The notes below the pieces were generated by a model. That model was given only the letters and a program-made list of their open reading frames with translations, made no database searches and was not told where the DNA came from. DNA of 64,000 bases from Symsagittifera roscoffensis (taxonomy: Eukaryota > Xenacoelomorpha > Acoela > Convolutidae): positions 70,269,617 to 70,333,616 of the forward strand of contig NC_087063.1 of assembly GCF_963678635.1 (NCBI RefSeq), given 5' to 3'. The translations under genes were made by a program, and so were the position numbers. Below, one piece after another: positions 1 to 22,131 of the stretch; position 1 is the first letter of the stretch, and each line of letters begins with the position of its first letter.

Positions 1-3000
1 AGTATCTCGCACTTTAATGGTTTACACTTTAGCCCCGACCTCTTCATGCATGCAAACACTTCGTCTATTCTCTCAATGTGGTCTTCCAGTGTTGGCGTCG
101 CTATTACCACGTCATCCACGTAGCACATTACCAGGTTGCCATACTTCTTCGTTACGCCTATCAGCGCGTGTGCCATCAACCGCTGAAACGTGGCTGTGGC
201 ATTGCAAAGTCCAAACGGCATCCGTTTCCATTGAAACAGACCCAACTCGCAGGCAAACCCTGTCTTGTCCCTGTCCTGCTTCCTTAGTGGTACTTGCCAA
301 AAGGCCGAGCCTAAATCAAGAGTCGTAAAAAATTTTGCATCACCTAACTTCGAGAGGCTCTCATCAATCCTAGGTATGGGATAGGCATCCTTCACCGTGA
401 CGGAGTTCAGGTATCGAAAGTCACAACAAAACCTCAAATGGTCGCCTTTCTTTTTGGCCATCACTACTCCCCACGCCCACGGTGACTTGGATGGTTCTAT
501 CATGTCATACTCTAGTAACGTCTCGATCTCTTTTCTACACGCGTCCGATTTGTGTGGGGTCATGCGCCTCGCCCCCTCCCTGTGTGGTACCGCGTTTTCC
601 TCAAGTTCTATTTCATGCTCAACGAAATTACAACACCCGCTATCCGCCTTATGCCTCGAAAAAACTTCCTCGTTCCGCTCTAGTACGTCCTTGATGGCTT
701 CGAGCTGTTCATCTTTCAGTTTGCCCCTCAAATGTTCAATCTCCGGCAGGACCGGTTTTTCATTTTGCATTTCATCTAGTGTGGGTCGCTCTGGAAAGTT
801 CGAACAGCTCGAAAGACCATCATCCGTTTCTGACTTAAGTGATTTAATAAGACCTGAAGAATCTTTTATTTTCTGCAATCGTCTCAAGATACAAATTTTG
901 TCCCTGTGATTGGGACATTCAACAACTTCATTTTGTTTTGAGTTCTCAATTTTTTCATATCGAGTTTTAACCGGTAAAGCATATCCCAGTTTCCTCCCTC
1001 TCTGTATCGTGATCGGTATATCAAGGGTATTCAACAAGACACTGACACAGAGGCCGCTCTTCGTTATCGAAAATGATCTTCCTAAAACAGCAGCACTTTG
1101 ACTATTAGGATTCGGAACTATGCACACTTGCTTGTTGTCACTTAGTTCATTGTAATTTTTCATCCTCAAACTTACGATTGCCGCTTCATTAGCTTTTAGC
1201 CTCACCCTCCTACTCAAGAATACCGGTGCTTTGTTTTCATTTGCCATTATTAAATTTACCGGTTTGATTGCGTACCTCCTATCCGGGTTCCGTATCCTGA
1301 ACATTGCGTTATTTAGATCAATCGTTACGTCGAAATTCCTGATGAAGTCTCTGCCCAAAATGAATTGGTCAGATTCATCTAGGTTTTCTACCACGATAAA
1401 GTTCATCCACAGGTTACGTTCCCCCAAATTGAGGGCTATTATCGGCGTCCTGCCCAGCACCCGAAGGGCCCCTTTGTTTGCAGCCGACAGCCGTATTCTC
1501 GAGTCTATCAAGTCACCTTTGTCAAAGCCCATTCTCTCCCAAGTTTCGATTGGTATGACGCTCAAGACTGCTCCCGTGTCAAGCAACCCACGCAACTGAG
1601 TCTTTTTGCCACTTATATCCAGCACGTGCCCTGTCACATCTGCCTCCGTCCCGATGTGCATTGCATCTTCTTCAAGCATGGCGCAGTGTCCAATCGATCT
1701 CACTTTCAATTCTTCTTTCCCTACGTAGATTTGTCCAATTAGGTCTTCGTCACATGTTATCATCGTCTTGGTATAGATGTTAATCCCATCTATATTTAGC
1801 ATCACCTCGTGTAGACCATAAGCTTCAGTATATCTGCTATCAACACGTACCGACTTGCTGCCCCCTCTCATGAGTAGTGCTCTCAAGGCTCTAGAAGTCG
1901 TTTGTGGGCTTATACAGCTCAAATAATCTGCGTACACGTCAATGTGCATTATCGTCTGGTCGCTCGGTTCGCTCAAGTTTCTGGTTACCTCGTGGCCGCC
2001 CACTGTGATTATCGACATTATTCTAGCCCCAATTTTCGATATGCCGAATGGCTTTCCCGTCACCATTTTTACAGTGTTACAATTCCCCGTCTTTGTTGAG
2101 CCCGGTACAACCTCTGGTGTTTGGTTCGATCCGGTTAATGCTTCGTTGAAATTCTGTCTTTCGATCTCCAGCTTTAGTCGTTGCTCTATTTCTTTTGCAG
2201 CCAGATCCTGTTTTACTTTGGCAATTGCTTCCGTCGCCGCTTTCTCATAGTTTATCTCTAGCGAGTTCCCAGCCGCGGACTCTATCGCACCATTAACATG
2301 TGTTACAGCTTTCACTGTTTTCGTCGGCAATTCCGTGCTTGGTGCTCCTAAGTTCCTAGATTCAAACTCGTTTTGTCTATTCCGCTGATTCTGCACTGCC
2401 GCTAATGCCAACTTATGTTTGGGGTGACTCTGGTCCTTGACCGCTTCCCAGAACAAGGGACAATCCATTCTGAAGTGCCCCTCCTGGTTACAGAAGAAGC
2501 ATCTTGCGCCTATCTTGATGATTAAGCCACTATAGTACTCGTGTTCCTCCATCTGGCTCATGTCCTCCTCATCTGGTGCATATCCTAGACTCTTCATGCC
2601 TTGTTTGTATGTTGTGCAAACAGCCACGTGGTGATCCGCCGACCCGCAGTTCGCGCATGATCTGCGCTTGTCCATGTCATCTCTAGGCTTGTACCATGAC
2701 GACCTCTGGGGTTGACTTCCCCCTTGCGTGTTCCTGTTTTCTGTATATGAGTATTTCTTGGGTTTCATCAGCATGTATTCCCTTGATTTCTGTCTCATTT
2801 CTTCTGGGGTTGGTGCGCTGTCTTTCGACAATGTGTAGTATGTTGCTAACATTGTCCTTAAGTCGTCACTTTTTACCCCATCAATGAACTTCGAGGCAAT
2901 GCTAAAGTTTCTTCTGTTTGTCGACTCCTCTGGGTCACTCCTTCTTCTCAAGCTCTCGAGATCATCTAGGAACCGATCTATTGACTCGTCGTCCCTCTGC

Positions 3001-4547
3001 CTTCTCTTTTCAAATCGCATCATCGCTTGGTGACCCTTCATGCCTGACCCGAATCGATTCAGCAATATCTCGAAGATCTTGTCCGCGGTATCGCGTTCTT
3101 CTTCTTTCTTTGCAACCACGCATTTCAATGCCGTGCCTTCCAGGTTACTGAGTATGGCTGTGCATGCTTGCCTTTCATCATTTAAGTTATCTTGTTCTAG
3201 ATGTAATCTCATCACTTCCACCCACGTGTCAATGCATCCATCTGAGTCGTCTTTGAATTCTTTTGGCTTCTTGAAAGTTTTCCTTGATTTTCCGTCTCTC
3301 CTATCGCTCGAGTTAGTGTTCCTCGTGGCGAAGGCCTCTAGAGTCCTGTTCATCATCTCCCAAGTGCTTGCCCACGTCATGGCATCCGGACCTGCGTTGC
3401 TGCTAGCTGTTGAGTCCCCCGGACCACTCGTTGTGTTTGAATTCCCACTTTTCATGATTGTTTTATCAGCCGTTGGTGCTATGCTCACCGTATCCCGGGT
3501 TAAGGGCAACGGTGTCGATTGCCGTTTGCCCCTTTGTGGTTCCACAAAGTCAACTCTGGTGCCTTGCGTGCGATCCGCTGCCGGTCTTTCTTGTGAGGTA
3601 GAATTTCTCAAGATTGCATCCAATTTCGTCTGTATTGCACCTGAACTTTCGGCCTGATTCTTGCTCATTGTGTCCAGCCTCTTTTCCAGGCTACCTATTT
3701 GGCTGTTGACATCATCATATCGGTTTTTCAACTGTTGCAAATCTTTTTTGATGTTCCCTTCTTGTTCTTTATTGGTGGCTTCTACCTTATCTGTCATCTC
3801 CTTGAGTCTCTCGTCTGTTGCCTTAGCCAGGTTAAAATAACTATCCAGATACTCGTGTTTGTTGTATCTTAATTCTTTTCTTATCACTTCTCTGTCCTCT
3901 TCGCTGTGCTTCAGCTTTTTGTCGATCTGATTCAGTTTTGCCATCAAGTCACCTAGCTCAAGAGTAGCCTCTTCATGGTCAGCCGTTGGTCTTTCTTCGG
4001 CCGTTGCTTCTGCTTTAGTTTGTTCCTCTCTCGGATTGGCTTCTGTCGTCTTCGTGCTCACTGTCCCAAATGTTCGTGCTCTTTCAGCTTTTGGTTCTTC
4101 AGTCACGTTCTCTTTCGTTTTTATTCCGACCATCATCGCCAACCTTTCTGTAAAAGATGTCTTTTTTACTTGAGAGTCTTCTTTCACCGTTTCTTCGGTG
4201 TTGCCTATTGCATCTTCCACATCGTCTATTGGTGAGAACTCTATGGGTTTCGGGTTTGGTTCTTCTGCATTGGACATTGGAGTTGACTCCGTCGTCTTTT
4301 TCTCCAGTTCATCTACGCTCTGGTCTGGTGTCTCTAGGTCGATTTCGATTGTAGGCTCCACCTCTTTTTCCCTCGCATCTTCTCGCGTCTTGCTCTCGGT
4401 GCCACTCCTCGTGCTGACCATGCTAACTGAAAAGTTATTTCTTGTTTTGCCTGGGCCCCTTGATGTTGTTCCAGGCAGCGACGAGTTATATTTCGTGTTT
4501 GATCCACTTGACCTTTTTTCAAGCACCGGTACCCTACTCCGTTTCAT
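1..4547 (-). CDS. Ty3/gypsy-type retrotransposon Gag-Pol polyprotein, one open frame, truncated by the window edge
   Basis: Starting at the ATG at 4547-4545, a single minus-strand frame reads through to position 3 with no stop: at least 1515 codons. The N-terminus is charged and low complexity. A coiled-coil-like stretch lies at about residues 190-295, followed by a Gag core. Two CCHC zinc knuckles follow at residues 631-644 (C-x2-C-x4-H-x4-C) and 683-696. After a linker of about 290 residues comes an aspartic protease with LLDTGA (Asp at residue 990). Next is a reverse transcriptase with FCCDFRYLN and the catalytic YVDD box at 1476-1479. RNase H and integrase would lie left of the window. 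Gag and Pol share one frame with no frameshift signal. The lack of any lesion suggests a recent insertion. The flanking LTR boundaries and primer-binding site could not be identified. Confidence 0.92.
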   Translation of the reverse strand, partial: MKRSRVPVLEKRSSGSNTKYNSSLPGTTSRGPGKTRNNFSVSMVSTRSGTESKTREDAREKEVEPTIEIDLETPDQSVDELEKKTTESTPMSNAEEPNPKPIEFSPIDDVEDAIGNTEETVKEDSQVKKTSFTERLAMMVGIKTKENVTEEPKAERARTFGTVSTKTTEANPREEQTKAEATAEERPTADHEEATLELGDLMAKLNQIDKKLKHSEEDREVIRKELRYNKHEYLDSYFNLAKATDERLKEMTDKVEATNKEQEGNIKKDLQQLKNRYDDVNSQIGSLEKRLDTMSKNQAESSGAIQTKLDAILRNSTSQERPAADRTQGTRVDFVEPQRGKRQSTPLPLTRDTVSIAPTADKTIMKSGNSNTTSGPGDSTASSNAGPDAMTWASTWEMMNRTLEAFATRNTNSSDRRDGKSRKTFKKPKEFKDDSDGCIDTWVEVMRLHLEQDNLNDERQACTAILSNLEGTALKCVVAKKEEERDTADKIFEILLNRFGSGMKGHQAMMRFEKRRQRDDESIDRFLDDLESLRRRSDPEESTNRRNFSIASKFIDGVKSDDLRTMLATYYTLSKDSAPTPEEMRQKSREYMLMKPKKYSYTENRNTQGGSQPQRSSWYKPRDDMDKRRSCANCGSADHHVAVCTTYKQGMKSLGYAPDEEDMSQMEEHEYYSGLIIKIGARCFFCNQEGHFRMDCPLFWEAVKDQSHPKHKLALAAVQNQRNRQNEFESRNLGAPSTELPTKTVKAVTHVNGAIESAAGNSLEINYEKAATEAIAKVKQDLAAKEIEQRLKLEIERQNFNEALTGSNQTPEVVPGSTKTGNCNTVKMVTGKPFGISKIGARIMSIITVGGHEVTRNLSEPSDQTIMHIDVYADYLSCISPQTTSRALRALLMRGGSKSVRVDSRYTEAYGLHEVMLNIDGINIYTKTMITCDEDLIGQIYVGKEELKVRSIGHCAMLEEDAMHIGTEADVTGHVLDISGKKTQLRGLLDTGAVLSVIPIETWERMGFDKGDLIDSRIRLSAANKGALRVLGRTPIIALNLGERNLWMNFIVVENLDESDQFILGRDFIRNFDVTIDLNNAMFRIRNPDRRYAIKPVNLIMANENKAPVFLSRRVRLKANEAAIVSLRMKNYNELSDNKQVCIVPNPNSQSAAVLGRSFSITKSGLCVSVLLNTLDIPITIQRGRKLGYALPVKTRYEKIENSKQNEVVECPNHRDKICILRRLQKIKDSSGLIKSLKSETDDGLSSCSNFPERPTLDEMQNEKPVLPEIEHLRGKLKDEQLEAIKDVLERNEEVFSRHKADSGCCNFVEHEIELEENAVPHREGARRMTPHKSDACRKEIETLLEYDMIEPSKSPWAWGVVMAKKKGDHLRFCCDFRYLNSVTVKDAYPIPRIDESLSKLGDAKFFTTLDLGSAFWQVPLRKQDRDKTGFACELGLFQWKRMPFGLCNATATFQRLMAHALIGVTKKYGNLVMCYVDDVVIATPTLEDHIERIDEVFACMKRSGLKCKPLKCEI

Positions 4548-4892
4548 TATTCCTCTTTACAATTTCCCTTATTTACAATATTCTTATATACACAATTCTA
4601 TTCTAAGAATAAAAAAAAATTTGTGGAAACAAATTCTTAAAAGAAAATATACAACGTGATAAAAACCTTGTTCCAGTTCTCTAAAATCTTCGAGTAACTT
4701 TCTTTATTCGTGGTCCCAACCGTACCGGGTTCCAATTAGTCTTTTTCTGTCTTAATTCTGTCTTAAAACAACTTGTTGTAATTTTACTTCAATTTTTATA
4801 CTGTCCTAAGACTTCCAGTTACCGTCCCTACTCTTCTTCGTACCGTCCCAGGCTTCCTTTTACTGTCCCAAGACTGTTCGGTAATGTCCCAG
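4548..4892 (-). other. Untranslated leader upstream of gag-pol
   Basis: AT-rich sequence directly upstream of the Gag start codon, grading into degenerate copies of the GTCCCAAGAC motif from about 4803. It has no coding potential. It is probably the 5' leader of the retrotransposon, but no LTR end or tRNA primer-binding site was recognised. Confidence 0.4.
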
Positions 4893-5406
4893 TACTCCGC
4901 CAGTGTCCCAAGACCCCTGACCCAAGGCTAGTGTCCCAAGACTACTGTCCCTAGGCCAGTGTCCCAAGGCTAGTGTCCCAAGACTACTGTCCCAAGGCTA
5001 GTGTCCCAAGACTACTGTCCCAAGGCTAGTGTCCCAAGACTACTGTCCCAAGGCTAGTGTCCCAAGGCTAGTGTCCCAAGACTACTGTCCCAAGGCTAGT
5101 GTCCCAAGGCTACTGTCCCAAGACTACTATCCCAAGGCCACTGTCCCAAGACCCTTGTCCCAAGACCCCTGTCCCAAGACCCTTGTCCCAAGACCACTGT
5201 CCCAAGACCACTGTCCCAAGACCCTTGTCCCAAGACCACTGTCCCAAGACCACTGTCCCAAGACCACTGTCCCAAGACCACTGTCCCAAGACCCTGTCCC
5301 AAGACCACTGTCCCAAGACCCTGTCCCAAGACCACTGTCCCAAGACCACCGTCCCAAGACCCTGTCCCAAGACCACTGTCCCAAGACCACTGTCCCAAGA
5401 CTGTAT
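4893..5406. repeat. 14-bp minisatellite (ACTGTCCCAAGACC)
   Basis: About 36 head-to-tail copies of a 14-bp unit, typically ACTGTCCCAAGACC, with variants AGTGTCCCAAGGCT, CTTGTCCCAAGACC and a 13-bp form lacking one base. The left third is dominated by the GGCTAGTGTCC variant and the right two thirds by the GACCACTGTCC variant, so variants spread locally. Degenerate copies flank the array at about 4803-4892 and 5407-5470. Because no stop codon occurs in the unit, several long open frames exist on both strands; they are artefacts of the repeat. It lies just upstream of the gag-pol start, so it may belong to the element's leader or LTR. Confidence 0.95.
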
Positions 5407-6340
5407 CAAGACTGTTCTGGTCCAACACTGTCCCTGGACTTCTTTGGCACTGTCCCAAGGCTGTTTGACAAGTGTCTGAGCGGTGGGACTTCTCTCTTTT
5501 TCGTTATGGGGACTTCTTGATTCACTGTGCCTTGTACCACCACTCAAGCTCTAGTAAAATTTTCCCAAAAACCCTCTCTTAAAAGCCAAATGCTGACCCC
5601 CCTTTTTTCTTTTTTCTTTTTAGTTACCTCTATTTCAATGATCCAAGCAACTTGAGACCAAAACCTGTGCGCAGGTATCTTGTGATCACCTGTTCGTATA
5701 AAAACTAAACACAAATCCTCCCCAAAATGCAACAAAAAATCCAAGCCAGAAAAAGTAATAAAAACTGAAATATGAGCCCACCTAAATTTCAAAGGTGACC
5801 AATGTCTACCTTTCGTCGAAAAAAAAATGTCTGGTACCTAATTGCCACGCGTTTCCTTCCCCCCTGCTAGCGATCTTATGGGGTATCACAAAAACTGTCT
5901 ATGTCCGTTCCCCCCTACCGATCCGACCAGGGTACCTACCTTAACCTAATTCCAATTTTGGATATCCGTTTCCTATGACCAACGCGTGTAAATGACTAAT
6001 GTAAATAAATCAACGATGTCGACCAATTAATTACTCTAATTTCTCCCCTTTTTACAATTTACAACCGCCAACCTCTAACTTAACCAGCCCCCCTTCTAAC
6101 CTCCCACCTTTTTAGCCCCCCTTCTTAAGCCTAAAATCACCTTAAGCGCCGGGTGCTAATCCTCTCAAGAGAAAACCGTAGACCTGTCTCCAGGCCTGCT
6201 CAAGTAAAAACGTTCCTCAAAACCGGGGGGTTTCGCTTATCCAATTTTACACTTATCTCCTATAATGTAATTTGGATTTTAACGATACCCGTTCTGCCCA
6301 ACTTGCGAACTCGAGATTTGCCAAATCCTTCTTGGCTGCT

Positions 6341-6540
6341 TTCCCACTCGACTGGTCACCTGTTCCAGTCCAGTCTCCTAATGGTTCAGCTCAAGTGTTC
6401 CTGAACCACTTTCCCACTCGGCCGGTCACCTCTTCCAGTCGAGTCTCCTATTGGTTCAGCTCAAGTGCTCCTGAACCACTTTCCCACTCGGCTGGTCGCC
6501 TCTTCCAGTCAAGTCTCCTTGTTGTCCAGCTAAGTTCCAA
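6341..6540. repeat. 70-bp tandem repeat, nearly three copies
   Basis: The phrase TTCCCACTCG begins at 6341, 6411 and 6481, giving an exact 70-bp period. Each copy continues with TGGTC, TCTTCCAGTC and GGTTCAGCTCAAGT. The third copy diverges after about 50 bp. A minus-strand AATAAA sits just to the right (about 6579-6584). This would fit a poly(A) signal of an LTR belonging to the element at 1-4547, but that link is inference. Confidence 0.85.
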
Positions 6541-9290
6541 GCTATCTGAAAACCCTTGACAACGCCCCACACTCGGGCTCTTTATTAAGGTTACTGGGTT
6601 AAGTTATTAGGTTGATCGAAACGATCGAACTTGTAAAACAGTATGGGTATACTATTTAATTAATATAAAGGTTTGATCCAACTAATCTGGTGTCAAAGTC
6701 ACTGTCTTTTTTCGTTTTATGGTTTTTGTTTCGCTTTTTGTCTTTTTGCTCGTGTTTTTGTCCCCCTAGTTGCCCCCCTTTACTCGGTTAGCTAAGCCTC
6801 GTTCGGAGAGCGTACCAGGAAGTTTTCTTGAGTTTTCTTAAAAAGCTATCACGGTACAACCGGAAGGTTTGCACGTTCCTGTCGAACCGTACCGCCGGTA
6901 CTCTAGAATGGGCATTCAGCCCGAAGCTGTCTCAAGTGGGTTCGACTCCGTAGTCTTGATGTCGTAAACACCCAGGAGCGCCATAAAAACACTATGTAAC
7001 ATTCGTCTACTGCAGTCACACATGAGGCTTAAGAAAAATAGGCCCTATAACCATTGGCTCAAGAGTCAGGGACACTATCTCTTGTGTTTTTGTACCTCAA
7101 ATCAGTCGGAGCCAATTCGGTTCGCTTGTGACATGAGACTACGACCCGTTACAGCTTAAAGGCTACTACTAAAATATCCCCCCACTCTAGAATTGGAAAC
7201 GTCCCCATACTTAGGTCTCTAGATACCCAAAATACATGAACGCCGTTAAAAACCGGGTCGGAACAATCCGTTAAGTTACTTTTTATTAGACAGTGGAACT
7301 TTGATCCATTTCAGATGGATCAACCTAAAACTCGCCTTACCTCAACATAACAATTATAAAACACACTCTAGAAATTTAAATTAGTACTCACATTGTAGCA
7401 CGCTCAAGAACTGGGAGTAATCAAGTCGGTAATCAACTCGAGAATTAAATAATGTAACTAAAATGAGTTTAATGTCTGTCAGTTTTAATAACAAGAGCAA
7501 GTTTGTACTCTAGAATGTCAGTTCTCGTGAACCATTGGGACACTCTAGCTGTCCACCTTTCCACCGAAGGTTCACTCTAGTCCAGTTTAGAATAATACTC
7601 CAATCACAACAATCCAGTTCGTGGGGATGCGCTCGTCTCTCTTCTAGATGGGACAGCTCTACTCTGGATTATTATCGCTACTGAAATTGCGATTAGCAAT
7701 TTCCCACTGATTTTTCTAGCAACTTTCCCGCGATTGTCACTCGATCGTTCTGACTTCTCTTGTGACATTCGACCAGAATGTGAAAAATGCAATCTCTGCA
7801 GAATTCGGAATTTTAGCAGTAAGCCTTCCGGATTGGTGGTTTTTAGGAACTAAGGGCGTTATTGGAACGTTTAGCCAAACGGTGAAGGCTGGAATATTCT
7901 AGTATTTTAAAATTTCAAAAATTCGAATGATGACGTCACATTTCTGAGAAATGCTGAAACGGCCATTTTTAACAAAAAAACGAGTGAAAGAACAGAACAA
8001 CAACGTTGGTTGCGCTGACGAGAACAACTTTATCGAAATTGAAGAAGTCGAAATTGAAGAAAAACAGCAGCAGATTGCAGAGAACGTTCCGAGTTGCAAC
8101 TATTGTGCTGCTACAATAGTTACAAGGCCGTTGCGAACAACGGTGAAGGGTAAGAAACCAGCCTTCCGTGTTATCGTGAATTCGAACTTGAGGAGCTTGA
8201 TTCACCGGATTCAAGAATCCGGAAGGGTCTCGGGACGGAAAACTTTTATTGACTCATATGAACTTTTAGCATCCTGTCATGTCCTGACTTGAATTTAATT
8301 GATATTTGGATTAGTTTTGACAAGGATGAGGTGCTAAGAGTTGGGGGAAAGGGTTGATCCATCTTCGATGGAGATGATGATTTTTATCTACTGAACAAAA
8401 ACAATAGTAATATAATAAATAGTAGCCCTGTTTTTAGGAGTGACCTCGTGGTCTGCGGATACTGAGACCCAGCCATGAGCTCACTATTTTTGCATGTAAT
8501 TCAGTTAATTTGAGCGTTCTGGTCGAAGCCGGAGAACAGTAACGTTTTTGTCGACCCGATGTTAGAAAAGACCACCGAAAAGTACTGGCTTGGTAGAGAC
8601 GGTGAAAAACATGCAAAGCTCTGTTTAGACGCTAGCCAGTCGTCTTAAGACTTAGTTTATTTATCCGTCGATATGTATCTTCCGGGCGAATGCTACATCT
8701 TTTCTGATTTTCAGTTATCGCGAGAAAATCGTGCATGACAGGTTCCATTCGAAATTTTGAAAAATTAAATTTCACTCCAAAATTAAGTGCTTTTTGCTTC
8801 TCTCAAGGTCAAACTTCCAAATATGACCGACTGGAACAAGAGGAAGGACGGCTAAGATAAATTAACATTACGACAATGCATTTAATGCTGATTTATGACT
8901 TCATTGCTGATATATATGCATTTTTTAACGCTGTCATGGCCCTATCCAGCTTGTGCACTTACCGTAACTAAACGGAAGGGCCCCTTTTGTAATTTAGGTT
9001 TTTTTTGTATTTCTGCCGCCTATATAAGGAAAAAAAATTTTTAGTAGTAGTAGTAGTATTAGTATAATGGTTGTACTTGGGGTCTATTTTTCGTTCATTT
9101 CGGCAGTTAGGAATAACCGCTAAAAGGTAGCGATTATCGAATGGACGAAAACCTAAGAGTTATGAACTGTTTTAGTTCAGGATCTCTACCTGGGGGCAAA
9201 GTTGAGGCACCAATGGAATTGCTGCCAATTTTTTTGGATAAATTCTTTCGTGCGAGAAATATCTGCTTGACAAACTAGTCCAAATTTCAG
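6541..9290. other. Non-coding region between retrotransposon and kinase gene
   Basis: No gene is supported here. The phrase ACTCTAGAAT recurs irregularly at about 6900, 7184, 7366 and 7505, with shorter ACTCTAG forms at about 7542 and 7572. This suggests old repeat-derived or LTR sequence. A palindromic TGACGTCA (CRE-type) lies at 7931-7938. A short TAG microsatellite is at about 9043-9057. The 5' UTR and promoter of the kinase gene should lie in the right part, but no core promoter could be assigned. Confidence 0.4.
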
Positions 9291-9324
9291 ATGAAATGAG
9301 AAAAATGGTTTTTACCCGCGCAAG

Positions 9325-22131
<12,807 letters not shown>

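Noticed and set aside
397-3657. Several plus-strand open frames of 60-205 codons (for example 3040-3657, 397-909)
   Set aside because: They are antisense shadows of the continuous minus-strand Gag-Pol frame, which has clear zinc knuckle, protease and reverse transcriptase motifs.
5029-5547. Long open frames on both strands with CPKT/VPRP or LGTVVLGQ peptide repeats
   Set aside because: They arise from a 14-bp tandem repeat lacking stop codons in several frames; no start context, splice sites or family support.
7951-8292. Plus-strand 113-codon frame near a TGACGTCA site
   Set aside because: No recognisable domain. An internal strong donor (GGTAAGAA near 8149) does not join in frame to the kinase exon. 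It could be a lineage-specific small gene but cannot be supported.
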